Of a stretch of 64,000 nucleotides of DNA, positions 43,892-52,835 are shown one piece after another; the first letter of the stretch is position 1; the number at the start of each line of letters is the position of its first letter. Where the stretch lies: the NCBI RefSeq assembly GCF_049671645.1, contig NZ_JBATVG010000013.1:1-64000 (forward strand). The letters run 5' to 3'. The translations under genes and the position numbers were made by a program. Under the pieces are notes generated by a model. That model had not been told where the DNA came from. It ran no database searches and saw only the letters and a program-made list of their open reading frames with translations. The stretch comes from Castellaniella sp049671645 (GTDB lineage Bacteria > Pseudomonadota > Gammaproteobacteria > Burkholderiales > Burkholderiaceae_B).

Positions 43892-44744
43892 CGAATACTG
43901 CCAGCACAAGGCCGCTCAAAGCGGATCGAGCTTTTATTATTCCTTTTTGTTCCTCCCTTCCGAACGGCGGCGGGCCATCACGGCCCTGTACGCCTTCTGC
44001 CGCGAGGTCGACGACATTGTCGACGGGGTCAACGAGGCCTCCGTCGCCCGCATGAAGCTGGCCTGGTGGCGCGGCCAGGTGGAACAGATGTTCAACGGTT
44101 CGCCGGATCACCCGGTGGCCATCGCCCTGCAGCCGCATCTGGAACCCTGCCGCCTGCGTCCCGACCCGTTCTACGCCATCATCGAAGGCATGGAAATGGA
44201 CCTGGACCAGTTCCGCTATGCCGACTGGGAGGCCCTGCGCCAGTACTGCTGGCGCGCGGCCGGCGTGGTGGGAGACCTGTCGGCCAGCATTTTCGGCTAC
44301 ACCGATCCCCGCACGCTGGAATACGCCGAAACCCTGGGCCTGGCATTCCAGATGACGAACATCATCCGCGACGTGGGCGACGATGCCCGACGCGGCCGCA
44401 TCTATTTGCCGGCCGACGAGATGGCGCAACACGGCGTCACCGTCGACGACATCCTGGACGGCCGCTACACGGACGGCTTCACGGCCTTGATGCGGCAACA
44501 GACCCTGCGCGCCCGCATGCTGTACCGGGACGCCATGCGCCTGCTGCCCGCCGCCGACCGCCGCGCCCAGCGCCCGGGGCTGATGATGGCCGCCATCTAT
44601 CACACGCTGCTGGACGAAATCGAACGCGACGGCTGGCACGTACTGAATCAACGCATCGCTCTGACGCCCATCCGCAAGTTCTGGCTGGCCTGGAAGGTCT
44701 GGGTCGGCGGCGGCCAGGGGCTGGTGCGCCGTCTGGCGGCATGA
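43881..44744 (+). CDS. hpnD: Presqualene diphosphate synthase HpnD
   Basis: A 287-residue enzyme joining two farnesyl diphosphates to presqualene diphosphate. Aspartate motifs are CREVDDIVDGV (about residues 40-50) and NIIRDVGDDARRGRIYLP (about 156-173), both binding Mg-diphosphate. The N-terminal SSFYYSFLFLP block is typical of HpnD. It overlaps hpnE by four bases (ATGA). Farnesyl diphosphate would come from the ispA product encoded at 62505. Confidence 0.94.
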   Translation: MNPDEYCQHKAAQSGSSFYYSFLFLPSERRRAITALYAFCREVDDIVDGVNEASVARMKLAWWRGQVEQMFNGSPDHPVAIALQPHLEPCRLRPDPFYAIIEGMEMDLDQFRYADWEALRQYCWRAAGVVGDLSASIFGYTDPRTLEYAETLGLAFQMTNIIRDVGDDARRGRIYLPADEMAQHGVTVDDILDGRYTDGFTALMRQQTLRARMLYRDAMRLLPAADRRAQRPGLMMAAIYHTLLDEIERDGWHVLNQRIALTPIRKFWLAWKVWVGGGQGLVRRLAA

Positions 44745-46036
44745 ACGTCGCCATCGTCGGCGCGGGCTGGGCGGGACTGGCGGCCGCCGTGCGGCTGCAG
44801 CGCGCAGGATGCCGGGTCCAGGTTTTCGAAGCCGCCGCGCAGGCGGGCGGCAGGGCCCGTCCCGTGTCGCACGCCGGCCTGGGTCTGGCGACCGACAATG
44901 GCCAGCACATCCTGCTGGGCGCCTACCGCGACACTTTGAACCTGATGCGCTCCCTGGACGTGGACCCTGGCAGCGCCTGCCACGTCGAACCCCTGAATCT
45001 GCAGTCGGCCGACAGACGCCTGCGTCTGGCATTCTGGCCGCTGCCCGCGCCCGCCCATCGCCTGGGCGCCCTGTTCGGCAGCCGCGGGCTGGAGGGTTGG
45101 CCGGGCCGCCGCCATCTGTGGCGGGTGCTGCGCGCGCTGGAGCCCGAAAAGATCGGCGCCGAGCAGACGGCCGCCGACTGGCTGCAACGATTGGACTGCC
45201 CGCCGCGACTGCTGGAACGCCTCTGGGCGCCTTTATGTCTGGCGGCCGCCAACACCCCGCTGGAGCGGACCGACGCCCGCCTGCTGGTCCGTGTCCTGCG
45301 CGACAGCCTGGGCGCCGATGCCGACGCCAGCCGGATCTACATCCCCCGCGGACACCTGCACGCGCTATGGCCGCAGCAGGCCTGCCAGCGACTGGCCGAA
45401 CGCCTGCGGCGGCAGCGGGTGCGGACGCTCTGCCCCACCCCGGCGGGCGGCTGGCAGGTGGACGGCGAACCGTATGACCGCGTGATCCTGGCGACCCCGC
45501 AGCCTGAAGCCCTGCGCCTGCTGTCCCCCCTGCCGGATGCCGCATCCTACCTGGATAGTTGGCCGGACCTGCGCCACGCCGCCATCGGCACGGTCAGCCT
45601 GCGGCTGAGCCGCCCCTGGGAATCGGGACGGGCCATGGCGCTGCTGTGGGACGAGCCCGAGCGCCGCGCCTGGGGACAATGGCTGTTCGATCGCAGCGCC
45701 AGCGGCGCGGACCCGCAGGACCGCCGCCTGGTTCACGTCGTCATCGGTGCAGCCGACCGCTACGCCGGCCAGGACGCGGCGCGCATCATCGCCGGCACGG
45801 TGGAACAGATCCGCGCCCAGGCGCCGCGCCCCCTGCCCCCCATCCAGGCGCAGATCCTGATCACGGAAAAGCGGGCGACCTTCGACGCCACCCCGAATCT
45901 GCGGCGGCCCGGCCCCATCACCCCCTGGCCCGGCCTGCTGCTGGCGGGCGACTGGACCGACACCGGCTATCCGGCCGTGCTGGAAGGCGCCGTGCGCAGC
46001 GGCCTGAAGGCCGCCGCGTTGGCGGAGAACGGATGA
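44741..46036 (+). CDS. hpnE: Hydroxysqualene dehydroxylase HpnE
   Basis: A 431-residue FAD-dependent amine-oxidase-fold enzyme that reduces hydroxysqualene to squalene. The dinucleotide-binding motif VAIVGAGWAGLAAA is at residues 3-16, and the C-terminal FAD motif GLLLAGDWTDTGYPAVLEGAVRSG completes the site. The start is fixed by the overlap with hpnD. Its stop is one base from the convergent arginase stop. Confidence 0.94.
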   Translation: MNVAIVGAGWAGLAAAVRLQRAGCRVQVFEAAAQAGGRARPVSHAGLGLATDNGQHILLGAYRDTLNLMRSLDVDPGSACHVEPLNLQSADRRLRLAFWPLPAPAHRLGALFGSRGLEGWPGRRHLWRVLRALEPEKIGAEQTAADWLQRLDCPPRLLERLWAPLCLAAANTPLERTDARLLVRVLRDSLGADADASRIYIPRGHLHALWPQQACQRLAERLRRQRVRTLCPTPAGGWQVDGEPYDRVILATPQPEALRLLSPLPDAASYLDSWPDLRHAAIGTVSLRLSRPWESGRAMALLWDEPERRAWGQWLFDRSASGADPQDRRLVHVVIGAADRYAGQDAARIIAGTVEQIRAQAPRPLPPIQAQILITEKRATFDATPNLRRPGPITPWPGLLLAGDWTDTGYPAVLEGAVRSGLKAAALAENG

Positions 46037-46037
46037 T

Positions 46038-46976
46038 TCACCGCACGGGCCGCTCTTCGCGGCCCCGGCGGATCAGGGTCGACTTGCCGAACAGGCTTTC
46101 AATCAGCTCCACCGCCACCTTGGCCGTGCCGTTGCGCACGTCCAGCGCCGGGTTCAGTTCCACGATGTCCACCGACCCCACTTGCCCTGTGTCGGCCAGC
46201 ATTTCCATGCACAGCTGGGCTTCGCGCCAGGTCGGTCCGCCGCGCACCGTGGTCCCCACCCCCGGCGCATAATCCGGGTCCAGGAAATCCACGTCGAAAC
46301 TGACGTGGATGTGGGCCTGCGGCGGCAGGCCGTCCAGGGCGGCGTCCATCACCGCCCGCATGCCCCGCTCGTCGATGGTGCGCATGTCATAGACGTCCAG
46401 GCCCTGTTCATGGACGAACTGGCGCTCTCCGGCATCCACGCTGCGGATGCCGATCATGCGCAATTCGTCCGCTCGCAGCGCGGGGGACGGCCCGCCCAGG
46501 TCCGTCAGTTCACGCGGCCCGAAGCCGCACAGGCAGGCCACCGGCATGCCGTGGACATTTCCGCTGGGGGTCAGCTGCGCCGTATTGAAATCGGTGTGCG
46601 CATCCAGCCAGAACACGCGCAGCGGCTGTTCCTGCCGGCGGCAGTGCCGCGCCACCGCCCCCACCGAACCCATGCCCAGACAATGATCGCCGCCCAGCAG
46701 CATGGGCACGCGACCCGCCTGCAACTGCCCGGTCACCGCCTGGAAAACCTGGGTGTTCCACTGCACGACCTGCGGCAGATGCCGATAGCCCTGCACTGCG
46801 GATTGCCAGGGGTTGGGCGGGCCGTTCAGGTCGCCGGTATCAATGACCTCGCACCCCTGACGCCGCAAAGCGCGATCCAGTCCGGCGACACGCAGCGCCT
46901 GCGGCCCCATGGACGCGCCCAGGGCGCCCGCGCCGATGTCGGTCGGCGCGCCGATCAAGGCAATGGACGTATTCAA
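46038..46976 (-). CDS. rocF: Arginase
   Basis: Hydrolyses arginine to ornithine and urea. The 312-residue protein has the binuclear manganese motifs GGDHCLGMGS, DAHTDFN and SFDVDFLDP with their His/Asp ligands, and the usual trimeric-arginase length. It lies downstream of ornithine cyclodeaminase on the same strand, across a 90-bp gap with a strong hairpin. Together they give arginine to ornithine to proline. Likely controlled by the Lrp-type regulator at 48266. Confidence 0.95.
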   Translation of the reverse strand: MNTSIALIGAPTDIGAGALGASMGPQALRVAGLDRALRRQGCEVIDTGDLNGPPNPWQSAVQGYRHLPQVVQWNTQVFQAVTGQLQAGRVPMLLGGDHCLGMGSVGAVARHCRRQEQPLRVFWLDAHTDFNTAQLTPSGNVHGMPVACLCGFGPRELTDLGGPSPALRADELRMIGIRSVDAGERQFVHEQGLDVYDMRTIDERGMRAVMDAALDGLPPQAHIHVSFDVDFLDPDYAPGVGTTVRGGPTWREAQLCMEMLADTGQVGSVDIVELNPALDVRNGTAKVAVELIESLFGKSTLIRRGREERPVR

Positions 46977-47000
46977 GACATTCCCCTCCCCTCCGAATCC

Positions 47001-47021
47001 GGGCGGCCCGTCGGGCCGCCC
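47001..47021. repeat. GC-rich hairpin between ornithine cyclodeaminase and arginase genes
   Basis: GGGCGGCCCG (47001-47010) pairs with CGGGCCGCCC (47012-47021). In the minus-strand transcript it lies just after the ornithine cyclodeaminase stop region and 25 bases before the arginase start. There is no U-run on that strand, so it is more likely an mRNA-processing or partial-attenuation element than a full terminator. Confidence 0.5.
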
Positions 47022-47066
47022 GATACGCTTTTCATGCCCTGCCGGCCGCGACGCCCGAGACGGACA

Positions 47067-48143
47067 TCAGGCCGGCGCAACGGACATCTGTTCGTGAGCC
47101 AGCATCCAGCCATACAGATCGCGCGGATCTTCCTGGCCGGGGGTGATGTCCACCCAGCGCCCCACGCCATGCTGCGTCGCGGCGGCCTGCAGAAACGATA
47201 GAGCGCAATAGTCCTCCAGCGCAAACCCGACCGAATCGAACAGCGTCACCTGCCGCTCGTCCACCCGCCCCGAAGCCTGTCCCGCCAGCACCCGCCACAA
47301 TTCCGTCACGGGAAAATCGGCCGCCATCTGCTGGATCTCGCCTTCCTTGCGCGTCTGCGGCGGGAATTCCACGAAGACGGACGCACGCGGCAAGATGGCC
47401 GGATCCAGTTCGGTCTTGCCCGGCGAGTCCCCGCCCACGGCATTCAGGTGCATGCCCGGCTCCAGCAGATCGGCCGTGAGCACCCGGGCAGCCCCCTGCC
47501 AGGCCGTCACCGTCGTGACCACATCGGCGCCCCGCACGGCCTGGGCCAGCGAATCGCAGACCCGCACCTGCAGCCCGTCCAGGCGGCTGGCCGCCAGATT
47601 GCGCTGCAGGCGCAGAGACGCGTCCGGGTCCACGTCATACAGGCGCAAGTCGCGGATACCCAGCAAGGCATGAAACGCGATGGCCTGGAAGTCGCTTTGC
47701 GCCCCATTGCCGATCAGGGCCATGGACCGGCTGTCTGGTCGCGCCAGCGCCTGCGCGGCCAGCGCCGACGTCGCCGCCGTACGCAGCGCCGTGGTGAGCG
47801 TCAGTTCGCTGAGAAGGCGCACCATGCCGGTATCGCAATCCAGCAGAGCCCCCATGGCCATCACGGTGGGCAGACCCGCCGCGCCATTGCCCGGATGGCC
47901 GTTGACGCACTTGAAGCTGTAGACGCGGCCGTCGGTGATGGGCATCAGTTCGATGACGCCCTGCGGGGAATATGCGGCGATCCGGGCCGCCTTGTCGAAT
48001 TCCGGCCAGCGCAGATAGTCCGTCCGCAAGCGCTCCGTCAGCATCCGCAAGGCAGCCGGGACACCCAGCACCCCCATCAGGCGGGCGACGTCAGGGGTAT
48101 CCAGAAACAAGGTCCTGGCGTGCGAGCTCCGTGTCGTGCGCAT
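47067..48143 (-). CDS. Ornithine cyclodeaminase
   Basis: Converts L-ornithine to L-proline plus ammonia with bound NAD+. The 358-residue protein belongs to the OCD/mu-crystallin family: substrate-site residues around YSFKCVNGHPGN (near residue 74-85), a nucleotide-binding block MALIGNGAQSDFQAIAFHALLG near 139-160 and an NAVGGDSPGKTELD segment that includes the catalytic aspartate region. The product and neighbours (arginase downstream, Lrp-type regulator upstream) support a catabolic role in arginine/ornithine use. Confidence 0.93.
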   Translation of the reverse strand: MRTTRSSHARTLFLDTPDVARLMGVLGVPAALRMLTERLRTDYLRWPEFDKAARIAAYSPQGVIELMPITDGRVYSFKCVNGHPGNGAAGLPTVMAMGALLDCDTGMVRLLSELTLTTALRTAATSALAAQALARPDSRSMALIGNGAQSDFQAIAFHALLGIRDLRLYDVDPDASLRLQRNLAASRLDGLQVRVCDSLAQAVRGADVVTTVTAWQGAARVLTADLLEPGMHLNAVGGDSPGKTELDPAILPRASVFVEFPPQTRKEGEIQQMAADFPVTELWRVLAGQASGRVDERQVTLFDSVGFALEDYCALSFLQAAATQHGVGRWVDITPGQEDPRDLYGWMLAHEQMSVAPA

Positions 48144-48187
48144 GATCGTCTCCTGGAAAGTATGGATCTGCTTCCAGTGTGTCTGAA

Positions 48188-48202
48188 GTCATCGTCAATG
48201 AC
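48188..48202. promoter_or_regulatory. Candidate Lrp-type operator
   Basis: GTCAT (48188-48192) and ATGAC (48198-48202) form a perfect inverted repeat around a 5-bp centre, and ATCGTCA occurs both inside it and again at 48204-48210. It lies in the 122-bp gap between ornithine cyclodeaminase and the divergent regulator. A plus-strand -10 TAAAAT at 48231-48236 could serve the regulator gene. The role as an operator is inferred from position. Confidence 0.4.
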
Positions 48203-48265
48203 TATCGTCAGAAATGCATCACTTTCGACATAAAATCATCAAAATGACAGGATGAGGAGAGCAAT

Positions 48266-48709
48266 GTGTCCAAAGACATCGCTATCGATTCAACCGATCA
48301 GCACCTGATCCGCCTGCTGCGGGCCAACGCTCGCGCCAGCGTCGCCACGCTGGCGCGACGCCTGGGGGTTGCGCGAGGCACGGTGACGCAGCGTATGCGT
48401 CGATTGGAAGATGCGAGCCTGATCGTGGGCTATACGGTGCGGCTGCGCCCGGACGTGCAGCCCCAGGCGATCCATGCCTGGATGAGCATCACGGTGGATG
48501 GCAACGAAGCGCGGACCGTGATCGCCAGCCTGCTGGGGGAACCTGGGGTGGCCGCCCTGCACGACACCAACGGCCGCTGGGACCTGCTGGCCGAGCTGCG
48601 CGCCGCCGATCTGCAGGAACTATCCCAGGTGCTGGAACGCATCCGGCTGATCCGGGGGATCAGCCAGTCGGAAACCAGCATCCATCTGCAAACCTACCGG
48701 ACCGCCTGA
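48266..48709 (+). CDS. Lrp/AsnC family transcriptional regulator
   Basis: A 147-residue feast/famine regulator. An N-terminal winged helix-turn-helix (about residues 5-55: LIRLLRANARASVATLARRLGVARGTVTQRMRRLE) is followed by an RAM/AsnC ligand domain (about 65-145). Translation starts at GTG 48266 with GAGGAG upstream; the ATG two bases before it is out of frame. Divergence from ornithine cyclodeaminase and arginase suggests it senses arginine, ornithine or proline and activates their catabolism. Confidence 0.92.
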   Translation: MSKDIAIDSTDQHLIRLLRANARASVATLARRLGVARGTVTQRMRRLEDASLIVGYTVRLRPDVQPQAIHAWMSITVDGNEARTVIASLLGEPGVAALHDTNGRWDLLAELRAADLQELSQVLERIRLIRGISQSETSIHLQTYRTA

Positions 48710-48747
48710 GCCTCGATTTTTGCCGCCGGGTCGCGGTGTAGTCAGCA

Positions 48748-48765
48748 CGCAAGCGTCAGCTTGCG
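48748..48765. terminator. Possible shared hairpin between lrp-type gene and thrC
   Basis: CGCAAGC (48748-48754) and GCTTGCG (48759-48765) form a 7-bp stem with a 4-base loop in the 68-bp gap between two convergent genes. There is no clear T-run on either strand, so efficiency as an intrinsic terminator is doubtful. Confidence 0.3.
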
Positions 48766-48777
48766 CGGCGTGGGGGC

Positions 48778-50178
48778 TTACAACGCATGCCGGCGCAGAT
48801 AATCCGCTACCAGACGCGCATCGCAGTCCATGATTTCGACCCGTTGGGGGCGCTGCTGCAGGTCCTGCAGATCGGCCGGCACGGCCGGCGCCTGGCCGGT
48901 AGCCTCGATCAGGGTCTCGGCGAACTTGGCCGGCAAGGCGGTTTCCAGCACCAGCATGGGAACGCCGGGTTCCAGATGCGCCTGGGCGACGTGTACGCCA
49001 TCGGCCGTGTGGGGGTCGATCAGCACGCCGGTTTCCGCGTGGACGGCCCGGATCGTCGCCAGCCGGTCGGCATGCGAACTGGCTCCCGCCACGAAACCGT
49101 AGTCCCGCGTGAATTGCGGCTTCAGATCCGACAGGTCGAACGCCCCGGTTCGACGCAATTCATCCATCAGCGCCCGCACCCGCGCCGCATCCTGCCCCAC
49201 CAGATCGAAGACGAAGCGCTCGAAATTGGAGGCCCGCGAAATATCCATCGAAGGGCTGGACGTGGCATAGGTCTGGCTGGCCGGACGAGGCCGGTAGATG
49301 CCGGTGCGGAAGAATTCCTCCAGCACGTTGTTTTCGTTGGTGGCCAGCACCAGCCGCCGGATCGGCAGCCCCATCCGGCGCGCCAGGTGGCCGGCCAGGA
49401 TATTGCCGAAGTTGCCCGAAGGCACGGCGAAGGACACTGACTGTCCCGGCCCCGATGTGGCGCGCAGCCAGCCCCAGACGTAGTACACGATCTGGGCGGC
49501 GATCCGCGCCCAGTTGATGGAATTCACCGCCCCCAGGCGATGGGCGCTCTTGAAATCCAGATCGCCCGCCAGGGCCTTGACGATGTCCTGGCATTCATCG
49601 AAGACGCCATGCACGGCGATATTGTGGATGTTGGCATCCTGCAGGGAATACATCTGCGCCCGCTGGAAGGCGCTCATGCGCCCGTGCGGCGACAGCATGA
49701 ACACGGCCACGCCGCGCTTGCCGCGCAAAGCGTATTCAGCCGCCGACCCCGTATCGCCCGAAGTCGCCCCCAGGATGTTCAGGGTCTGGCCGCGCTGCGC
49801 CAGCACATATTCGAAGATCTGGCCCAGAAACTGCATGGCCATGTCCTTGAACGCCAGGGTCGGGCCTTCGGACAGGCCCAGCAGGGACAAGCCGGGACGC
49901 AGGGGCTTCACCGGCGCGATCCGCGGGAAGACGTCCGGCGCATAGGCCGCCTGCGTCATGCGCAGCAGATCGGGCGCCGGCACGTCGCCGATGAACAGGC
50001 CCAGCACCCGGGCCGCCAATTCGGCATAGGACAGGCCGCGCCAGGATTCCAGCGTGCCGGCATCCAGCTGCGGCAAAGTCTCGGGCAGCGTCAGGCCGCC
50101 GTCCGGGGCCAGGCCTTCGAGCAGGATGTCGCAAAAGGGCAAGGGGGCCATGCCGCCCCGGGTGGACCGGTATTTCAC
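48778..50178 (-). CDS. thrC: Threonine synthase
   Basis: Last step of threonine synthesis: O-phosphohomoserine to threonine, PLP-dependent. The 466-residue protein has the PLP lysine at 111 in TLAFKDMAMQF and the phosphate-binding SGNFGNILAG block in the middle; it belongs to the longer bacterial/fungal subclass. The GTG at 50178 overlaps the hom stop (GTGA), so it is translationally coupled to homoserine dehydrogenase. A longer frame to 51024 runs inside hom. Confidence 0.95.
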   Translation of the reverse strand: MKYRSTRGGMAPLPFCDILLEGLAPDGGLTLPETLPQLDAGTLESWRGLSYAELAARVLGLFIGDVPAPDLLRMTQAAYAPDVFPRIAPVKPLRPGLSLLGLSEGPTLAFKDMAMQFLGQIFEYVLAQRGQTLNILGATSGDTGSAAEYALRGKRGVAVFMLSPHGRMSAFQRAQMYSLQDANIHNIAVHGVFDECQDIVKALAGDLDFKSAHRLGAVNSINWARIAAQIVYYVWGWLRATSGPGQSVSFAVPSGNFGNILAGHLARRMGLPIRRLVLATNENNVLEEFFRTGIYRPRPASQTYATSSPSMDISRASNFERFVFDLVGQDAARVRALMDELRRTGAFDLSDLKPQFTRDYGFVAGASSHADRLATIRAVHAETGVLIDPHTADGVHVAQAHLEPGVPMLVLETALPAKFAETLIEATGQAPAVPADLQDLQQRPQRVEIMDCDARLVADYLRRHAL

Positions 50179-51479
50179 GTCAGATTCTCCACGCGCAGAC
50201 GCGTGACGTCTGAACGGACAAAGGGCTGAGCCTGCATGGCGCGCAGGGCATCGTCCACGTCGCCTTCGCGAGCCTCGTGGGTCAGGAAGATGATATCGGC
50301 CTGATGTTCGCCATGCGGCTGCTGGAACATGGACCCCACTGAAATGCCGGCGCCCGACAAGATGCGGGCCAGATCGGCCAGCACGCCGGGACGGTCGTCG
50401 ACCCGCAAGCGCAGATAGAAGCTGGAACGGACCTCGGCCATCGGCAGGACAGGAATGTCGACGACGGATTCGGGCTGGAAAGCCAGATGCGGCACGCGGT
50501 GTTCCGGATCGGCCATCTGCAGACGGGCCACGTCCACCAGGTCGGCCACGACGGCCGAGGCCGTGGGCAGGGACCCGGCGCCCTGGCCGTAGTACATCGA
50601 CAGGCCCACGGCGTCGCCGCGCACCAGCACGGCGTTCATGGCGCCCTCGACGTTGGCCAGCAGGCAGTCGGCCGGCACCAGCGTGGGATGCACGCGCAAT
50701 TCGATGCCGTCGGGACGGCGCCGGGTGATGCCCAGCAGCTTGATGCGGTAGCCCAGGCGGTCGGCATGCACGATGTCCTCGGACGCCAGGCCCGAGATGC
50801 CTTCCGTGGTGGCTTTGTCGAACTGCACCGGGATCCCGAAGGCCAGCGAGGCCAGCAGGGTCAGCTTGTGCGCGGCGTCCACGCCTTCGATATCGAAGGT
50901 CGGATCGGCTTCGGCGTAGCCCAGGCGCTGGGCTTCGGCCAGGACGGCGTCGAACGGCAGGCCGCGCTGGCGCATTTCCGAGAGGATGAAATTGGTCGTG
51001 CCGTTGATGATGCCCGCCACCCACTGGATGCGGTTGGCGGTAAGGCCTTCGCGAATGGCCTTGATGATGGGAATGCCTCCGGCGACGGCGGCCTCGAAAG
51101 CCACCATCACGCCTCGCTCCTGCGCTGCGGCGAAAATCTCGTTGCCATGCATCGCCAGCAGCGCCTTGTTGGCCGTGACGACATGCTTGCCGTGACGAAT
51201 GGCCTCCAGCATGCAGTCCCGGGCAACGGTGTCGCCGCCCATCAGTTCGACGATGATGTCGATGTCGGGGTCCTGCGCCAGGGCCATTCCGTCATTGATG
51301 ACGCGCACGTCCGGCCCCACCAGGGCGCGGGCCTTGGCGACGTCGCGCACGGCCACCGCCGCGACTTCGATGCGCCGCCCTGCCCGGCGTGCGATTTCAC
51401 TGCCATTCTGGGCCAACACCGTCCAGACGCCGCCGCCGACGACGCCCAGACCCAGCAAACCGATCCGGATGGGTTTCAT
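50175..51479 (-). CDS. hom: Homoserine dehydrogenase
   Basis: Reduces aspartate semialdehyde to homoserine. The 434-residue protein has the NAD(P) motif LGLGVVGGGV near residues 9-18, the catalytic-domain segment GIINGTTNFILSEM near 158-171, and a C-terminal ACT domain (DDRPGVLADLARIL near 352-365) for threonine feedback. It overlaps alaC upstream and thrC downstream by four bases each, forming a tight three-gene operon. Confidence 0.96.
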   Translation of the reverse strand: MKPIRIGLLGLGVVGGGVWTVLAQNGSEIARRAGRRIEVAAVAVRDVAKARALVGPDVRVINDGMALAQDPDIDIIVELMGGDTVARDCMLEAIRHGKHVVTANKALLAMHGNEIFAAAQERGVMVAFEAAVAGGIPIIKAIREGLTANRIQWVAGIINGTTNFILSEMRQRGLPFDAVLAEAQRLGYAEADPTFDIEGVDAAHKLTLLASLAFGIPVQFDKATTEGISGLASEDIVHADRLGYRIKLLGITRRRPDGIELRVHPTLVPADCLLANVEGAMNAVLVRGDAVGLSMYYGQGAGSLPTASAVVADLVDVARLQMADPEHRVPHLAFQPESVVDIPVLPMAEVRSSFYLRLRVDDRPGVLADLARILSGAGISVGSMFQQPHGEHQADIIFLTHEAREGDVDDALRAMQAQPFVRSDVTRLRVENLT

Positions 51480-52663
51480 TTCAACAGCCCGTCCTTGCGA
51501 AACATGTCCTTGATGCCGCGCACGGCCTGTCGGGTGCGCTGCTCGTTTTCAATCAGCGCGAAGCGCACGTATTCATCCCCGTAATCGCCAAAGCCGATGC
51601 CGGGCGACACCGCGACCTTCGCATCGGCCAGCAGGCGCTTGGAAAATTCCAGCGAGCCCTGCGCCCGATAGGGTTCCGGGATATGCGCCCAGATGTACAT
51701 GGAAGCCTTGGGCACGTCCACCGGCCAGCCGGCCTCGTGCAGACCCTTGGCCAGCACGTCGCGGCGGCGGCGGTATTGTTCGACGACTTCGGCCACGCAG
51801 TCCTGCGGGCCCTCCAGGGCGGCGATGGCCGCCACCTGGAGAGGCGTGAAGGTGCCGTAGTCGTGGTAGCTCTTGATGCGAGCCAGCGCATTGACCAATT
51901 CGCGATTGCCCACCATGAAGCCGATGCGCCATCCCGCCATGTTGTAGCTTTTGCTCATGGTGAAAAATTCCACCGCCACGTCCCGGGCGCCTTCCACCTG
52001 CATGATGGACGGCGCCACGTAGCCGTCGAAGGTGATGTCGGCATAAGCCAGGTCGTGCACGACCAGAATGTTGTGTTCCTTGGCCAGCGCGACGATGCGC
52101 TCGAAGAACGACAGTTCGACGCACTGCGCCGTCGGGTTGCTGGGGAAACCCAGGATCATCATCTTGGGCTTGGGAATGGCCTCGCGCACGGCGCGTTCGA
52201 TTTCCTCGAAGAAATCCAGGCCGGGCGTCATCGGCACCGAGCGGATGTTGGCGCCGGCGATCACGGCCCCGTAGATATGGATGGGATAGCTGGGATTGGG
52301 CACCAGCACGGTGTCGCCCCGGTCCAGGGTCGCCAGCATCAGGTGCGCCAGGCCCTCTTTCGAGCCGATGGTGACGATGGCTTCGCTATCCGGATCGAAT
52401 TCCACCCCGTAGCGGCGCTGATACCAGGCGGTGATCGCCCGGCGCAGGCGGGGAATGCCCTTGGACACCGAATAGCCATGGGTGTCTTCACGCTCGGCCA
52501 CTTCAACCAGCTTGTCGACGATATGCTTCGGGGTCGGGCCGTCCGGATTGCCCATGGACATGTCGATGATGTCCTCGCCGCGCCGCCGGGCAGCCATCTT
52601 CAATTCCCCGGTGATGTTGAACACATAGGGGGGCAGGCGCTCGATGCGCGGGAAGGTCGTCAT
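51476..52663 (-). CDS. alaC: Alanine/glutamate-pyruvate aminotransferase
   Basis: A class I PLP aminotransferase of 395 residues, closely AlaC-like (MTTFPRIERLPPYVF start). The Schiff-base lysine is at about 238 in MSKSYNMAGWRIGF. AlaC makes alanine from pyruvate and glutamate. The start has GAGG seven bases upstream. It is the first gene of alaC-hom-thrC; this linkage recurs in betaproteobacteria, though alanine transamination is not a step of threonine synthesis. Confidence 0.92.
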   Translation of the reverse strand: MTTFPRIERLPPYVFNITGELKMAARRRGEDIIDMSMGNPDGPTPKHIVDKLVEVAEREDTHGYSVSKGIPRLRRAITAWYQRRYGVEFDPDSEAIVTIGSKEGLAHLMLATLDRGDTVLVPNPSYPIHIYGAVIAGANIRSVPMTPGLDFFEEIERAVREAIPKPKMMILGFPSNPTAQCVELSFFERIVALAKEHNILVVHDLAYADITFDGYVAPSIMQVEGARDVAVEFFTMSKSYNMAGWRIGFMVGNRELVNALARIKSYHDYGTFTPLQVAAIAALEGPQDCVAEVVEQYRRRRDVLAKGLHEAGWPVDVPKASMYIWAHIPEPYRAQGSLEFSKRLLADAKVAVSPGIGFGDYGDEYVRFALIENEQRTRQAVRGIKDMFRKDGLLK

Positions 52664-52807
52664 GATGGTCCTCGGACTGGGCAGGGAAGAAATCGGCAGC
52701 GGGTGATTGCAGTGCAGCAAATCCGATAATCTAGCGCATGCGTCTGCGACTCGCAAATCCGGTCGACGTTCATCCGGCCGCCGATCCCGTCGCCGTCGGC
52801 ACTGCGC

Positions 52808-52813
52808 TATCAT
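52808..52813 (+). promoter_or_regulatory. Putative -10 for the Mth938-domain gene
   Basis: TATCAT lies 23 bp before the GTG start at 52836, in the 172-bp divergent gap with alaC. No convincing -35 is visible. Confidence 0.3.
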
Positions 52814-52835
52814 CACAGGAACTCTGGAGCGTTCC

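Noticed and set aside
43560..45545. A 661-codon minus-strand frame opposite hpnC, hpnD and hpnE
   Set aside because: Arg/Ala/Gly/Pro-rich translation without motifs; the plus-strand hpn genes have coupled starts and active-site residues.
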